Shown piece after piece: positions 9,368-17,787 of a stretch of DNA of 64,000 nt (positions are counted from its first letter, which is position 1; every line of letters starts with the position of its first letter). Location: NCBI GenBank assembly GCA_963756185.1, contig CAVWMS010000001.1, positions 558,001-622,000 on the forward strand, read 5' to 3'. The position numbers and the translations under genes were made by a program. The stretch comes from DATAXI01 sp963756185 (GTDB taxonomy: Bacteria > Verrucomicrobiota > Verrucomicrobiia > Chthoniobacterales > Chthoniobacteraceae). Below the pieces are notes generated by a model. The model saw nothing but the letters and a program-made list of their open reading frames with translations, had not been told where the DNA came from and did no database searches.

Positions 9368-9979
9368 ATGGCCGACGCGCAGCCCCCCGCTTTTCAAGCG
9401 ATCATCGACGATGCCCCCGGCTGGGAGATCCTCGCCGCCGACCTCCAATACGCGAATCCGTACGTCCAGGTATATCTCGAAAAGATGCGCACGCCGTGCC
9501 GGCCCAATGGCCTGCAATGGACCGTGGTGCGTCGCAAGGCCGCCGTCATCGTCGCCCCGATGACCACCGATGGCCGCTTGCTCCTGATCCGCCAGGAGCG
9601 CGTGCCGATTCGCGCCGCCATCTGGGAATTTCCCGCGGGCCAGATCGACAACCCGCAAGCGGACGCCGCCGCAATCCGCGCCACGGCCGTCCGGGAATTG
9701 CGCGAGGAAACCGGTTACGAACTTGAACCCGGCGGCCAATGGATCGCGCTGGGCCGTTACTTCTCCTCGCCCGGTTTCACCGACGAGCAGGGGCACATCT
9801 TCCTCGCGCGCGGCGTGCGTCCCGGCGCCGGCGGCCCGCAACCGGACGAGAACGAGTCGATCCACGAATGCCGCGCGTTCGCGCCGGAAGAGCTGCGGCG
9901 GATGATTGCCGAAAACGAAATCCGCGACGCCAATACGCTGAGCGCGTTTGCCAGGATGTGCGCCCGCGGGTTCATTTGA
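9368..9979 (+). CDS. NUDIX hydrolase, ADP-ribose pyrophosphatase-like
   Basis: A 203-residue protein whose ATG lies five bases after the argH stop. The Nudix helix reads REAL-type as RELREETGYEL (about residues 116-126), preceded by WEFPAGQID, the typical lead-in of the Nudix box. These Glu residues coordinate the divalent metals that hydrolyse a nucleoside diphosphate linked to X. The N-terminal strand domain and SPGFTDEQGHIFLARG (the SPG...E-type loop of ADP-ribose pyrophosphatases) point to the ADPRase/NudF branch. Exact substrate unknown. It sits between argH and tatC in an apparent operon. Confidence 0.88.
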   Translation: MADAQPPAFQAIIDDAPGWEILAADLQYANPYVQVYLEKMRTPCRPNGLQWTVVRRKAAVIVAPMTTDGRLLLIRQERVPIRAAIWEFPAGQIDNPQADAAAIRATAVRELREETGYELEPGGQWIALGRYFSSPGFTDEQGHIFLARGVRPGAGGPQPDENESIHECRAFAPEELRRMIAENEIRDANTLSAFARMCARGFI

Positions 9980-9982
9980 CCC

Positions 9983-10783
9983 ATGCCCTGGCTGGACAAG
10001 ATTTTCAAGTTTCGCGAGACCGACCAGCAACCGGAGGCGGTGAAGCCGTTCCTGGATCACCTCGAGGACCTGCGCTGGATGCTGATGAAGGTGGTCGTCA
10101 CCGTGGTGGTTGGGATGCTCCTCTCCTTCGCCTTTCGCGTGCCGCTGGTCCACATCGTCGAGCGTCCCATGAATGTGGTGGCGCCGGATGCGCAGCTCCA
10201 GGTTCTCAGTCCCACCGATTCCCTCATCATCATTTTCGAGGTCTCCTTCTGGGCCAGCGTCATCATCACGTTTCCCGTCCTGCTTTTTTACATCGCGCAG
10301 TTCGTCCTGCCGGCGCTGACCATCCGCGAGAAAAAAATTGTGCTCCCGGGCATCGCCGCCGCCTTCGTGCTCTTCGTCATCGGCATGCTCTTCAGCTATT
10401 ACTTCGTCATGCCGCAGACGCTGCGGTTTCTCTTCAGCTTCTCGAATTCGCTCGCGTGGAAAAACAACTGGCAGGTGCGCGAGTATGTTTCCTTCGTCAC
10501 CCAGATGACGCTGGTCTTCGGCCTCGGCTTCGAGTTGCCCATCGTGGTTGTGGTCCTCGTCTACCTCCGCCTGTTGACCTCCGGATTCCTCCGGCGGACC
10601 CGCGCGTACGCCATTGTCATCCTCTTATTCGTGGTGATGCTGGTCGCCCCGGCCCCGGACGTGGTGACCTTTGTCTCCCTCTCGGTCCCCATGTGCCTGC
10701 TCTACGAAGCCTGCATCTGGCTCGGCTGGTTCGTCGAGCGCGCCCGCCTCAAAAAAGAGCTGCTGCCCCCGGAGGGATCGTAA
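9983..10783 (+). CDS. tatC: Sec-independent protein translocase TatC
   Basis: A 266-residue polytopic protein of the usual TatC size with six predicted membrane helices. Family marks are the cytoplasmic N-terminal FLDHLEDLRWMLMK (the HLEELR-type motif that helps bind twin-arginine signal peptides), SPTDSLIIIFEVSFWASVI, and FGLGFELPIVVVVLVYL with its conserved Glu near helix 4. TatC is the receptor of the Tat pathway, which exports folded proteins. No tatA or tatB lies nearby. The start is four bases downstream of the NUDIX stop. Confidence 0.95.
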   Translation: MPWLDKIFKFRETDQQPEAVKPFLDHLEDLRWMLMKVVVTVVVGMLLSFAFRVPLVHIVERPMNVVAPDAQLQVLSPTDSLIIIFEVSFWASVIITFPVLLFYIAQFVLPALTIREKKIVLPGIAAAFVLFVIGMLFSYYFVMPQTLRFLFSFSNSLAWKNNWQVREYVSFVTQMTLVFGLGFELPIVVVVLVYLRLLTSGFLRRTRAYAIVILLFVVMLVAPAPDVVTFVSLSVPMCLLYEACIWLGWFVERARLKKELLPPEGS

Positions 10784-10971
10784 GCAGGGGCAGGCCTCGC
10801 GTCCGTCACGAAACGGATCGACTTACCGAGAATCTGCGGAAATCGGCGTCAATCTGCGGATAGAAATAATCCGGCATTCCACCCCCAGCGCAGCCCCGGG
10901 GTGAAATGGCCGAAATATCGCCATAAAATGTTGCCTTTTCCCGCGGAATTGGCCTAATTTGCCTCATTCGC

Positions 10972-11391
10972 ATGAAAACCCTCCTGCTCTGTTCCCTCCT
11001 TATCGCGACTGCCCTGCACTGCTATGCCGACATCCAGGACCCCCCGGCAAATGATTACGGCCCGACCCGGAAACTGGGCCGCGCGCTCGCCAACATGTGC
11101 CCTCTGACCGCCTTCACGGAAGTCATGGATACTGTCGGAATGATGAATGACCGCGAGGGCAACGCCTCGGCCTCCACCTATGGCGTGGTCAAGGGCTTCG
11201 GACGCATGTTCTTCCGCATGGGCGCCGGCCTCTATGAATTTGTGACCTTCCCGTTCCCGACCTACAAGGGCTCCTACAGGCCATTCTACGTGTCGAATAT
11301 TCCATGGATCCACGGCGGATATGAGGAATTTCCGCCGGAACTCGGTTTTAAGACGGAGTACAATTACGTCCAGCAAAACGGCTCCTACTAG
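10972..11391 (+). CDS. Exported exosortase-associated protein, TIGR04073-like
   Basis: A 139-residue protein with a signal peptide (LLLCSLLIATALHCYA). The mature part has the pattern of the TIGR04073 family: RKLGRALANM with a following short helix, then GVVKGFGRMFFRMGAGLYEFVTFPFPTYKG and a C-terminal P/E-rich segment. The family is known mainly from genomes with exosortase sorting systems, but its molecular role is not established. No exosortase is seen in this window. It is preceded by a 188-base gap with only degenerate repeats and is followed by a strong terminator. Confidence 0.75.
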   Translation: MKTLLLCSLLIATALHCYADIQDPPANDYGPTRKLGRALANMCPLTAFTEVMDTVGMMNDREGNASASTYGVVKGFGRMFFRMGAGLYEFVTFPFPTYKGSYRPFYVSNIPWIHGGYEEFPPELGFKTEYNYVQQNGSY

Positions 11392-11411
11392 CAGTTGTTG
11401 AGTTTCCAGGG

Positions 11412-11445
11412 GGGGCTTTCGTCCAAGTGGGCGAAAGCCCCTTTT
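11412..11445 (+). terminator. Rho-independent terminator
   Basis: A perfect 10-bp stem, GGGGCTTTCG (11412-11421) and CGAAAGCCCC (11432-11441), has a 10-base loop and is followed by TTTT. It lies 20 bases after the TIGR04073-like gene and should end that transcript. Confidence 0.85.
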
Positions 11446-11480
11446 CCTTTCCGCGCATGGCAGTGGCAGTATAGCTGCCG

Positions 11481-11558
11481 GCGCCCCACCCGCGCGCCAG
11501 CGTGTACCTGCACTTACTCTTTCACCTTCACATGAACCCGCCGTTGCCTCCCGGAATC
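11481..11558. repeat. Dispersed repeat R1, copy 1
   Basis: The core 11491-11543 (53 bases) is the inverse complement of 21964-22016 with one mismatch, and weaker similarity extends both arms to about 78 bases. It lies just upstream of the rlmD-like gene and is non-coding here. It is not a simple palindrome. Confidence 0.8.
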
Positions 11559-11587
11559 CACGGCACAGAATTTCTTGGGCAGCCCTA

Positions 11588-12685
11588 ATGCAACCTGCTG
11601 CCGGCCAGGAGGTTCAGCTTGCCATCGAGGATGTGGCCTTCGGCGGCAAAGGCGTCGGACGCGCCGATGGCCTGGCGATTTTCGTCCCGTTCGTATTGAC
11701 CGGCGAGCGGGTGACGGCGCGCATCACGCGCAAGAAGAAGAAATTCGCCGAGGCCGAGCTGGTTTCGGTCGAGCAGCCTTCACCCGACCGCGTCGAGCCG
11801 CGCTGCCCCTATTTCGGGGTTTGCGGCGGCTGCGCCTACCAGCACATCCGGTACCCGCGCCAACTCGAGATCAAGTCTGCCCAGCTCGAGCAGACCCTCC
11901 GCCGGCTGGGCCGCCTGCCCGATGTCCCGATGCGGCCCGCGGTTGCCTCGCCGCTCGAGTACGGATACCGCAACCGAATTCGCGTCCATGTCGAGGGGCA
12001 GGCCATCGGTTTCTACCGGCACGACCGGCATGAGGTGGTCGATATCGAACAATGCCCCATCGCGACCGCGGAAGTGAACGGGCAACTGGCCGGCCTGCGC
12101 CGGGCGCAGGTGAGGGAAGGGGATTACATTTTGAGCGGTGCGAGGCGGGAATATTTCGTCCAGACCAACGACCGCGTCGCTGCCGCCCTGCTCGATCTGG
12201 TGCGCGCGCTCGCCTCGCCGGGCCTCGAGACGTTGGTCGATGCCTACTCGGGCGCCGGATTTTTCGCGCGCGGCTTGGCGCCGGGTTTCCGTGAGGTCGT
12301 CGGCATCGAGGAAAACGAGCGGGCGGTGGAATACGCCCGTCGCATCGCCGGACCAAACGAAAGCTATGTCGCGGGCGACGTTGCGGTGCGGCTCGGCGAA
12401 GTACTGGCCTCCCACGCGGCGGCCGAGACGTGCGTCATTCTCGATCCGCCGGCCATCGGCGTCGCGCCGCGCGTGGCCGATCTCATCCTCGGCGCGCATC
12501 CCTCGGAGGTCATCTACGTCTCGTGCAATCCGGCCACGCTCGCCCGCGATCTGGAATTCCTCTGCCGGACCTATAAACTACGCAGCGTGACGCCCCTCGA
12601 TATGTTCCCGCAAACCGCCGAGATGGAAGCGGTCGCGCACCTGGTCCAGGAACCACTGAATAAATGGGGGCGGTCACTGCCGTGA
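11588..12685 (+). CDS. RlmD/RumA-type 23S rRNA (uracil-C5) methyltransferase
   Basis: A 365-residue enzyme with an N-terminal TRAM domain (VQLAIEDVAFGGKGVGR), an iron-sulfur motif C-x5-C-x2-C (CPYFGVCGGC) with a fourth Cys in IEQC, and a SAM-dependent methyltransferase domain (LVDAYSGAGFFARGL). The catalytic-Cys motif VSCNPATLARD and the DPP motif are both present. The family methylates uracil C5 in 23S rRNA (U747 or U1939) or tRNA. The exact site cannot be told from sequence. The last 12 codons (EPLNKWGRSLP) lie inside a 31-base arm of an inverted repeat, so the C-terminal tail is repeat-derived. Confidence 0.88.
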   Translation: MQPAAGQEVQLAIEDVAFGGKGVGRADGLAIFVPFVLTGERVTARITRKKKKFAEAELVSVEQPSPDRVEPRCPYFGVCGGCAYQHIRYPRQLEIKSAQLEQTLRRLGRLPDVPMRPAVASPLEYGYRNRIRVHVEGQAIGFYRHDRHEVVDIEQCPIATAEVNGQLAGLRRAQVREGDYILSGARREYFVQTNDRVAAALLDLVRALASPGLETLVDAYSGAGFFARGLAPGFREVVGIEENERAVEYARRIAGPNESYVAGDVAVRLGEVLASHAAAETCVILDPPAIGVAPRVADLILGAHPSEVIYVSCNPATLARDLEFLCRTYKLRSVTPLDMFPQTAEMEAVAHLVQEPLNKWGRSLP

Positions 12686-12926
12686 GGGATTGGGCCGTAT
12701 TGCAAGGCGCGAGCGGAGGGCAATACCCTTCATGGGTCTTGACCTCTGCGAGCAACGCCGCAAGACGGCCCAAGCCCTCGCGGCCCTGCGGGTTGCACTG
12801 AAAAAAGGCCGGGGGCGGCGTTGGCTGCTCAGTTACAGCCCGCTACGGGGATGCGCCTTCGCAGCCGCCTTGCCCGCGGCCTTTTTTGAGTGCAACAGTG
12901 ACCACCCCCATTTATTCAGTGGTTCC
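12649..12926. repeat. Nested inverted-repeat element between rlmD-like gene and aldo/keto reductase
   Basis: Outer arms 12649-12679 and 12896-12926 are inverse complements over 31 bases with one mismatch. The left arm is the 3' end of the rlmD-like gene. Inside, 12792-12812 and 12875-12896 form a second imperfect pair (GTTGCACT...AAAAAAGGCC against GGCCTTTTTTGAGTGCAAC) around a GC-rich loop. The structure may act as a terminator or be a small mobile-type element. No protein gene is supported between 12686 and 12934. Confidence 0.75.
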
Positions 12927-12934
12927 TCAGTCTG

Positions 12935-14131
12935 ATGCAAAAGAAAATGCGTTATCGCCGGTTTGGCCGGACCGAATTGCGGATGCCGGTCTTCACCTGC
13001 GGCGGCATGCGCTTCCAGCACAAATGGAGCGACGAAGCCCCCTCGGCCATTCCGCCGGAGAACCAGGCGAACCTCGAGGCGACCATCCGCCGCGCGCTCG
13101 ACCTGGGCATCAATCACATCGAGACCGCGCGTGGCTACGGGACATCCGAGATGCAATTGGGCCGCATTTTACCGTCGCTGCCGCGCGGCGAAATAATCGT
13201 GCAAACGAAGGTCGCGCCCGCGGCCACGCAGAAGGATTTTCTGAAGACCTTCGACAAGTCGATGGATTACCTCGGGCTGGACCACGTCGATTTGCTTTCG
13301 CTCCACGGCATCAACGACGCGTCGGTCTATGACATGGCCATGCGCAAAGGCGGCGCGCTCGAGGCAGCCAGGAAATTGCAGGCGGAGGGACGCGCGCGAT
13401 TCATCGGCTTCTCCACGCACGCCCCGTGCGAGCTGATCTTGCGCACGATTTCCTCCGGCGAGTTCGATTACGTGAACCTGCACTGGTATTTCGTCAACGA
13501 TCTCAACTGGCCGGCCGTCCTCGAAGCCGCCCGGCGCGACATGGGCCTCTTCATCATCAGCCCGAATGACAAGGGCGGAAAACTCTACGAGCCCCCGCCC
13601 AAGCTCGCCCGCCTCTGCCAGCCGCTCAGCCCGATGATCTTCAACGACCTCTACTGCCTCGCCCGGCCCCGGGTCCACACCCTCAGCATCGGCGCCGCGC
13701 GTCCCACCGATTTCGACGAGCACATCCGCGCGCTCGAGTACTACGACGAGGCCGCCGCCGCCATTGCTCCCATCGACCAACGCTTGCGCGCCGAGATGGA
13801 CGCCCTCCTCGGCGCCGATTGGCGCGAAAATTGGACACGCGGCATCCCCGAGTACACCGACGCGCCCGGCCAGATCAACCTGCTGGAAATCCTGCGCCTC
13901 TGGTCCTACGCCAAATCCCTGGACATGGTCGAATTCGGCAAAATGCGCTATAACTTACTCGGCAACGCCGGCCACTGGTTCCCCGGCAAAAACGCCGCAA
14001 CCTTCGACCGCGCCGCCATCGCGAAAGCCGTAAGTCAAAGCCCATTCGCCGCCCGCATCCCCGCAATTCTCGAAGAAGCCCACGCAATACTCGCCGGCGA
14101 ATCGAAAAAGCGCCTTAGCCAGTCGGATTGA
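12935..14131 (+). CDS. Aldo/keto reductase family protein
   Basis: A 398-residue protein. The N-terminal ~280 residues are an aldo/keto reductase TIM barrel: RRFGRTELRMPVFTCGGM, GINHIETARGYGTSEMQLG (the Asp of the usual DTA is replaced by Glu and the catalytic Tyr is in GYG), VDLLSLHGIN with the His region, and RFIGFSTHAPCEL. The C-terminal ~110 residues are an extra helical region. The C-terminal Cys-rich ferredoxin motif of related putative oxidoreductases is absent. Expected activity is NAD(P)H-dependent carbonyl reduction or the reverse, substrate unknown. Confidence 0.85.
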   Translation: MQKKMRYRRFGRTELRMPVFTCGGMRFQHKWSDEAPSAIPPENQANLEATIRRALDLGINHIETARGYGTSEMQLGRILPSLPRGEIIVQTKVAPAATQKDFLKTFDKSMDYLGLDHVDLLSLHGINDASVYDMAMRKGGALEAARKLQAEGRARFIGFSTHAPCELILRTISSGEFDYVNLHWYFVNDLNWPAVLEAARRDMGLFIISPNDKGGKLYEPPPKLARLCQPLSPMIFNDLYCLARPRVHTLSIGAARPTDFDEHIRALEYYDEAAAAIAPIDQRLRAEMDALLGADWRENWTRGIPEYTDAPGQINLLEILRLWSYAKSLDMVEFGKMRYNLLGNAGHWFPGKNAATFDRAAIAKAVSQSPFAARIPAILEEAHAILAGESKKRLSQSD

Positions 14132-14207
14132 ACTGTTCTAAATAGAAGATGCTAAATGAAGATGCTTTGGGGCGCCTCCGCGAACGTCGCAGCGCACCGC
14201 CGCGCGC

Positions 14208-14312
14208 GGACTGTAAGTCCGCAAATGTGAAAGCCCGGGGTGCAGCGATCCCGCGAATGCGGGAGCGCGGAGCCCCGGATAAGCATCTCCCAAATTCGCC
14301 AAAGCCTGTAAG
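14208..14312 (+). repeat. Dispersed repeat R2, copy 1
   Basis: A ~105-base element beginning GGACTGTAAGTCCGC and ending near CGCCAAAGCCTGTAAG, with a central GC palindrome (CCCGCG...GCGGGAGCG). Copies lie at 14627-14743 (same strand), 21736-21850 and 27541-27657 (opposite strand). Non-coding. This copy abuts the left inverted repeat of the element at 14309-14613. Confidence 0.85.
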
Positions 14313-14613
14313 AGGGTGTTCCGAAATTGATTTTGCACTAGGGAGTAAAAGGCCGGAAAAACCGGTTTCGCGCCGAAAGGGCAGGTAGGTTATTTGCGCT
14401 CCCTTCTGGACAACTTTGCGTCTCTGCGGCTTTGCGTGAGTCCCTCTTCCAGAAGGGATTAGACTCACGCAAAGCCGCAAAGCCGCAAAGAAAAACGGAG
14501 CAGGCGACTCTCGAAAAACCGCGCGATCGAAGATCAAGACGCAACCCTATTGTTTCTATGGAGCAATTAACTCCAATCCAAATACCGACTCCGCATTTCG
14601 TAACACCCTCTTA
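14309..14613. mobile_element. MITE-like element with 19-bp terminal inverted repeats
   Basis: TAAGAGGGTGTTCCGAAAT at 14309-14327 and its inverse complement at 14595-14613 (one mismatch) bound about 300 bases. The outermost bases are TA on both sides, which would fit a TA target duplication of the IS630/Tc1 type. The interior has no convincing gene. It holds an imperfect palindrome of CTTTGCGTGAGT / ACTCACGCAAAG type (about 14410-14490), a common intergenic repeat. The classification as a non-autonomous element is inferred from structure only. Confidence 0.5.
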
Positions 14614-14626
14614 AAGTCCTGGGCAT

Positions 14627-14743
14627 GTCGAAGGACTGTAAGTCCGCAATGTTAAAGCCCGGGGTGCAGCGATCCCGCGCAGCGGGAGCGCGGAGCCCCG
14701 GGTAAGCATCTCCCAAACTCGCCAAGGCCTGTAAGGCCGCTTC
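14627..14743 (+). repeat. Dispersed repeat R2, copy 2
   Basis: Same element as 14208-14312 in the same orientation, about 90 percent alike by eye. The palindromic core has CGCGCAGCGGGAGCGCG. It lies between the MITE-like element and the convergent zinc-ribbon/TPR gene. No gene is seen in 14132-14768. Confidence 0.85.
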
Positions 14744-14768
14744 AAACCCCATCATAACTCGAACCTGG

Positions 14769-15878
14769 CTAACCGGAAGTACCGCCGGCCTTGGTACTCA
14801 GAAACTCAATCTGGCGATTGACCTCGGCCTGTTCATTATCCGGACAATGAAGCAAGGCTTGATGGGCCGCATTGAGCGCTCGATCAAGGCGGTGCTCGTC
14901 ATAGAAAACGAAGCTGAGGTGGAACCAGGCCCTCCAATCCTCAGTTTCATCGTCAAGGTCGAGCGCCTTATTGTATGCATCTTCGGCTTCTTTTAGGTGA
15001 TTGCCCATGTTCCGATAAGCATAGCCGAGGGCGATGTAATAATTTGCATCGTAGGGGAACAGGGCGATCGCATGTTGCAAAGGCTGGACCTCATCACCGT
15101 ACTTGTCGGCATACTCGAGACTGATCGCTTGGGAATAAGCCTCGTCCGCCCGGCTCCAGATCAACGCGTCACCGGTAAGTTTGCTCGATACGCGGTCTCT
15201 GTGAACTTGTTCCAATACGTACTCAAACTCATAGGGCGCATTGTAAGTGGCATGAATGGCAATCGCCACAAGGGCCGCCTTCCACCACGATGCCGGACGC
15301 CAGTAAAGGTACGCGATTGCGAAAATGACAAAGCCCGAAAGTGAACCGGCGGCGTGAGGCCACCAACGGCTGCCATCCGTCGCCGCAACGGGAATGCTTG
15401 CGATAAAAATCTGCAGTACTACCGGCAGGCGAATGCCGCGAAGCACCTCGATAATCGCGATCAGGAGAAGAGTCTGCCATAGAGGATACCAAATAATCCC
15501 TCCGGCCATTTGTCTCAGCACGGAGCCCCAACCATGGGCCTTAAACAACCACGGGGCTGCGCCGACAAACGGGGTCATCATCCGGTAAACAAAACCGGAG
15601 AGCGCATAGTTGTAAGCAACCATCACCAGCACAAAGATCCATTTTGACTCGGTCCGGGGCAGGAAAGAGCCCCAGGTGAACCTCGCCTTCCCATCCGGCG
15701 CGGGCGTGCCCCGCCCGTTCAACGGAATTACCGTCGAGCAATCTCCGCAAGTAAATGTCGCTTGCGCCAGCTCAGCGTCATCCAGTTCCCACTCGGCGCC
15801 GCACTGGGGGCACTTCAGACGGCGTTCCTTTTCCGGGGATTGGGGAGACTCGTCGATACCCCAGTTTGGAAAAAACAA
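14769..15878 (-). CDS. Membrane protein with N-terminal zinc ribbon and C-terminal TPR repeats
   Basis: A 369-residue protein, apparently started at TTG. Residues ~20-55 form a zinc ribbon (CPQCGAEW and CGDC pairs). Residues ~75-225 hold about five membrane helices. Residues ~240-365 hold TPR-like repeats (AISLEYADKYGDEVQPLQHA, YIALGYAYRNMGNHLKEAED). The membrane part has WWPHAAGS and AIHATYN, spaced like the second and third motifs of CPBP (Abi-type) intramembrane proteases. A proper EExxxR first motif is missing (AIIEVLRG), so activity is doubtful. A role in membrane-linked protein interaction is all that can be inferred. Confidence 0.7.
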   Translation of the reverse strand: MFFPNWGIDESPQSPEKERRLKCPQCGAEWELDDAELAQATFTCGDCSTVIPLNGRGTPAPDGKARFTWGSFLPRTESKWIFVLVMVAYNYALSGFVYRMMTPFVGAAPWLFKAHGWGSVLRQMAGGIIWYPLWQTLLLIAIIEVLRGIRLPVVLQIFIASIPVAATDGSRWWPHAAGSLSGFVIFAIAYLYWRPASWWKAALVAIAIHATYNAPYEFEYVLEQVHRDRVSSKLTGDALIWSRADEAYSQAISLEYADKYGDEVQPLQHAIALFPYDANYYIALGYAYRNMGNHLKEAEDAYNKALDLDDETEDWRAWFHLSFVFYDEHRLDRALNAAHQALLHCPDNEQAEVNRQIEFLSTKAGGTSG

Positions 15879-15944
15879 AACCCCGGCTCAATACCCAAAT
15901 TTTCGCTCCCCCTCCCAAAAGTTTCGCGGTTTACAGCAGATTCG

Positions 15945-16059
15945 CAAATACTGCGGCCGCTTCAAGAGTCCCCGAAGGGGACGAAAGAGAATAGGCAGGG
16001 GTTTTAACCCCTGCATCTGCGCCCATCGCGATTAAGTCCCGCAGGGGACGACAGAGGCC
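15945..16059 (+). repeat. Dispersed repeat R3, copy 1
   Basis: A ~115-base element containing three small palindromes: GTCCCCGAAGGGGAC, CAGGGGTTTTAACCCCTG and GTCCCGCAGGGGAC. A second copy in the same orientation is at 49433-49548. It lies in the 5' flank shared by the zinc-ribbon/TPR gene and the following secreted-protein gene. No protein gene is supported in 15879-16256. Confidence 0.85.
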
Positions 16060-16256
16060 TCCGCAAACAAAAGGAATCGCTCAAAGCCCTTCTGCAAAGT
16101 CTCCCGCCCTCGCCGCCCGAAGAAAAATCGGCGCGATTCGATCCGAATTGAGGATTCGCCCCGCCAGTCCGAATCAATTGGCATTATACCACGGACACTG
16201 TATCCTACGCCCCCGATATGGCGACGGGACCGGACGCCGCCAGGGTCCAATCCCAC

Positions 16257-17777
16257 ATGAAGTTCGCCCCAATTTTCATCGCAGTGCTCCTTTTCGCCGT
16301 TCAGCGAATCGAAGCACAACAGGTGCTCGACCAGGAGCAGACGCAGTATTATGGCGGACTCAGCGCGAGGACATTGCCGGGTTATGCCGTGGGGCAATCT
16401 TTCACCGCGGGCCTCACTGGCACCATGACGGAAATCGACATGGGTTTCTTTAATAACATTGCGGGAAACGGGCGGCTGATCATATTCACGGGAGCGGGCC
16501 CAGAAGGAACCATTTTGGAGACATTGCCAGTAACCGTTACTTCCATCACGGGGACTGGGGTGTCGTGGAATGATTGGACCGTGGACGTGCCAGTCGTCGC
16601 GGGTTCCCAATATACATTCATGTTTACTCCCAATGCGGCGACAATACCCGATCCTTACGGTGTTTGCATCGGTTCTGAGGACTCCTATGCGGGCGGTAAC
16701 CTATACCTGCAAGATTCGAGCGGCGCTGTCACCAAGTTCTTCCAGTCGGTATTCCGGACTTACGTGGACGTCAATTCATCGCCAAGTCCCACACCGGCGC
16801 CGTTGCCAGGTCCCGCGCCCGCCGGCACGAGCTATCTGGGATTGGCGAGCACCGGCTCGGGGGCTGGATTGATTTCCGGCGAGATGCGCGTGCACATCGC
16901 ACGAGGGAATAATTTCAGCGCAACGCTGAACTTCGGAGGACAACTCTATCCGTTTGCCGGAAAGATCGACTCCTACGGAATCTATTTGAGCTATGATCCG
17001 GCCTCGAAAATTGGCGTTTACCTCTCCTACACGGGTTCCTCGAGCTTGACCGGCGGCGTTTTCAACGGAGCGCGCACGATCGGCTATTACGGCGGAGAAA
17101 TCCAAAAATCAGGCGCGCGGCATTTCTGGTACGACTTCACGATCGGTCCGGGCGAGCTATTGAGACAAGGCTGGGCGCCGGAAGGCGCCGGATACGGCTT
17201 CATGTATGTCAGCCAGGACGGAAAAGTTTTGCTGGATGGACAATTGCCCGACGGCTCGTCATTCCAGGCCCATTCGGCGATTACTTCGGGCAGCTCGATT
17301 CCCATTTACCTGAACAAGGGCGATGGCGCGAATAGCGGCATCGCCGGCATCCTTGTATTCAACGATATTCCAAATGTGAGTGACTGCGCCGGGACCATAT
17401 ATTGGGCCAGACCATCGAGTGTGGATTACCCGGTTGGATTCGAGACGGCCACCACGTTCACCGCGGCCGCGTACACGCCGGCAATTAGTGGCCTGAACGG
17501 CGACACGGTTCATTTCGCCGCCACTGGCGCGGATCTGGCAGGCACGACATATTCGGAGGACATCCCCGTGCACGTACACGATGGCCTCGCCACCGGCGCC
17601 GCGCACGGCGTGAAACTCTCCATCGACTCTGCCGGAAACACCTTTCACGGTGTCTTCCAGGATCCCTTTTTTCCGGCGAAGCGCGAGTTCAACGGGGTTC
17701 TGCTCCCGAAATCCCGCACCGGCGCGGGGCTATTCAAGGCGAACGGCCTCACCGACACAGTGACGATTCGCTACTAA
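16257..17777 (+). CDS. Secreted protein with C-terminal domain shared with the protein at 27735-29399
   Basis: Started at the ATG opening a signal peptide (FAPIFIAVLLFAVQRIEA), giving 506 residues. Residues ~25-170 resemble a secreted beta-sandwich domain (GQSFTAGLTGTMTEIDMGFF). A Pro-rich linker follows (SPSPTPAPLPGPAPA). The remaining ~300 residues form a beta-rich domain beginning YLGLASTGSGAG and ending in FNGVLLPKSRTGAGLF. The same pattern ends the 27.7 kb protein (LLLASTGAGAD ... FSGVLFQDQTIGCGFF), so the two share a domain. No catalytic motif is recognised. Probably an extracellular or cell-surface protein. Confidence 0.75.
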   Translation: MKFAPIFIAVLLFAVQRIEAQQVLDQEQTQYYGGLSARTLPGYAVGQSFTAGLTGTMTEIDMGFFNNIAGNGRLIIFTGAGPEGTILETLPVTVTSITGTGVSWNDWTVDVPVVAGSQYTFMFTPNAATIPDPYGVCIGSEDSYAGGNLYLQDSSGAVTKFFQSVFRTYVDVNSSPSPTPAPLPGPAPAGTSYLGLASTGSGAGLISGEMRVHIARGNNFSATLNFGGQLYPFAGKIDSYGIYLSYDPASKIGVYLSYTGSSSLTGGVFNGARTIGYYGGEIQKSGARHFWYDFTIGPGELLRQGWAPEGAGYGFMYVSQDGKVLLDGQLPDGSSFQAHSAITSGSSIPIYLNKGDGANSGIAGILVFNDIPNVSDCAGTIYWARPSSVDYPVGFETATTFTAAAYTPAISGLNGDTVHFAATGADLAGTTYSEDIPVHVHDGLATGAAHGVKLSIDSAGNTFHGVFQDPFFPAKREFNGVLLPKSRTGAGLFKANGLTDTVTIRY

Positions 17778-17787
17778 CCCGCGCCCC

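Noticed and set aside
12690..13156. Small open frames between the rlmD-like gene and the aldo/keto reductase
   Set aside because: They read the arms of the nested inverted repeat and run antisense into the reductase.
14115..14544. Small protein genes in the region after the aldo/keto reductase
   Set aside because: The translations come from palindromic repeats and the MITE-like element, not from conserved coding sequence.
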